NCBI RefSeq assembly: GCF_036250675.1 | Contig: NZ_CP109592.1 | Span: 5,704,001 to 5,768,000 of the forward strand | Reading direction: 5' to 3' | DNA: 64,000 bases | Origin: Streptomyces sp. NBC_01689 | GTDB lineage: Bacteria; Actinomycetota; Actinomycetes; Streptomycetales; Streptomycetaceae | Part shown: one piece after another, positions 63,385-64,000 of the stretch | How positions within the stretch are numbered: position 1 is the first letter of the stretch | Layout of the letters: each line of letters begins with the position of its first letter | The notes under the pieces: model-generated | Databases searched by the model: none | Told to the model about the DNA's origin: nothing | Seen by the model: the letters and a program-made list of their open reading frames with translations, nothing else | Program-made: the position numbers and the translations under genes

Positions 63385-64000
63385 ATGACGACAGGTCGGC
63401 TCGGGCAGCAAGCCGCGCCGCCGAACGCGGCCTACGCCGGGCAGGTCGTGCACTTCCCGGATCCGGTCCGGGCCGCTCGCCACCCCAGGGGTGTACGGGT
63501 CGACGCGCACGGCTACCCCGACTTCTCGGCGTACGCGCGTGCCGCCGCGGAGATCGCCGAGCCCCCCGAGGGCTTCGGCGTCGACGAACTGCGCCTGACG
63601 GACTACGTGTCGGCGAACGCGGCGCTCGCCGCGACCGGCCACGAACTGTGGGACACGATCCCGCCGGTGGCCACCCCGCACGGCTGGACCTGGCACCACG
63701 TGGCCGGTACCCGGCGGCTGGAGCTGGTCCCCGTCGAGGTGAAGGCACTGCTGCGGCACCACGGTGGCATCGCGACCACGGCCGTCGACCACACCAAGCG
63801 CGGGACGCGGCCGTTGCAGGAGACCCGCCCCGCCCACTTCGGACTGCCCAAGTCCTCGGTCGCGGTGACGGAGCAGCAGGTGCTGGCGGTCGAGGAGGAT
63901 CTCGGGTACCGGCTGCCCGGTGCCTACCGGTCCTTCCTGAAGGCGGCGGGCGGCTGCGCGCCGGCCGGCGCGGTGCTCGACGCCGAACTCGGACTCCTGC
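63385..64000 (+). CDS. WHH (HNH/EndoVII-type) nuclease domain fused to SMI1/KNR4 SUKH domain, cut by window end
   Basis: At least 205 residues; the gene runs off the right edge. Residues 20-60 have the lead-in of WHH toxins (GVRVDAHGYPDFSAYARAA), then TPHGWTWHHVAGTRRLELVP and LLRHHGGIAT, the WHH nuclease core with its His residues. From about 150 a SMI1/KNR4 domain begins (VTEQQVLAVEEDLGYRLPGAYRSFLKAAGG). Toxin and immunity folds in one polypeptide are unusual for an active toxin and suggest a neutralised or regulated nuclease. Divergent from the deaminase gene. Confidence 0.78.
   Translation, partial: MTTGRLGQQAAPPNAAYAGQVVHFPDPVRAARHPRGVRVDAHGYPDFSAYARAAAEIAEPPEGFGVDELRLTDYVSANAALAATGHELWDTIPPVATPHGWTWHHVAGTRRLELVPVEVKALLRHHGGIATTAVDHTKRGTRPLQETRPAHFGLPKSSVAVTEQQVLAVEEDLGYRLPGAYRSFLKAAGGCAPAGAVLDAELGLL

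Noticed and set aside
62650..63837. One long leftward gene covering the deaminase and the region antisense to the WHH-SUKH gene
   Set aside because: The part beyond 63156 is antisense to a well-supported gene; the deaminase has its own ATG and ribosome site.

Overview
The window is high-GC actinobacterial chromosome, almost certainly Streptomyces. Evidence: very high GC at third codon positions, many GTG starts, several apparently leaderless genes, Streptomyces-type dispersed intergenic palindromes, and a gene order (two PBPs - small membrane protein - pmt - rsmI - tatD - rpfB-like - rsmA - ispE - ABC-F - galTEK - ppc - pth - rplY - prs - glmU - tRNA-Gln) that matches, from memory, the SCO3122-SCO3157 region of S. 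coelicolor. No database was consulted; all family calls are from motifs and sequence character.

Left flank (1-5985): an Ohr-type peroxidase, a serine beta-lactamase-like esterase, two tandem class B penicillin-binding proteins and a small membrane protein. A 62-bp direct repeat at 6014-6075 and 24767-24828 then bounds an 18.75-kb integrative element, an actinomycete integrative and conjugative element (AICE), inserted in the 3' end of pmt. The element supplies its own last codons of pmt, with synonymous changes only, so the host protein is unchanged; the displaced original tail remains at 5986-6075.

The AICE (6014-24828) carries an integrase, an excisionase, an iteron-like array, a helicase-like ATPase plus a prim-pol replicase, an SRA-like/PD-(D/E)XK nuclease, a SpdB-like protein, an 8-bp repeat cluster that looks like a clt transfer locus, TraB, small operon proteins and a PP-loop ATPase. 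A GntR regulator and a YdcF protein face the leftward operon; three identical palindromes lie at its promoter. Between this promoter and the operon body lie an rrn-leader-like boxA sequence and a strong hairpin, suggesting antitermination. The right part of the element (19.6-24.0 kb) is visibly AT-richer cargo: a RelA/SpoT synthetase fused to a HEPN-like domain, an NdpA-like protein, a second RelA/SpoT-domain protein and a four-TM protein. This is the best candidate for an undescribed, probably defence-type, system.

Right flank (24739-64000): pmt, rsmI, a zinc-ribbon protein, tatD, an RpfB-like muralytic factor, rsmA-ispE, an acyltransferase, an ABC-F ATPase, two PQQ-propeller membrane proteins, two LuxR-type regulators, a sodium/solute symporter divergent from galTEK, MarR/Tam/VOC genes, a TetR-desaturase pair with two matching operators, ppc, the glmU-prs-rplY-pth cluster with tRNA-Gln, a histidine kinase, and at the right edge a toxin/immunity-like cluster (SUKH-3, YwqJ deaminase, WHH nuclease-SUKH fusion) cut by the window end.
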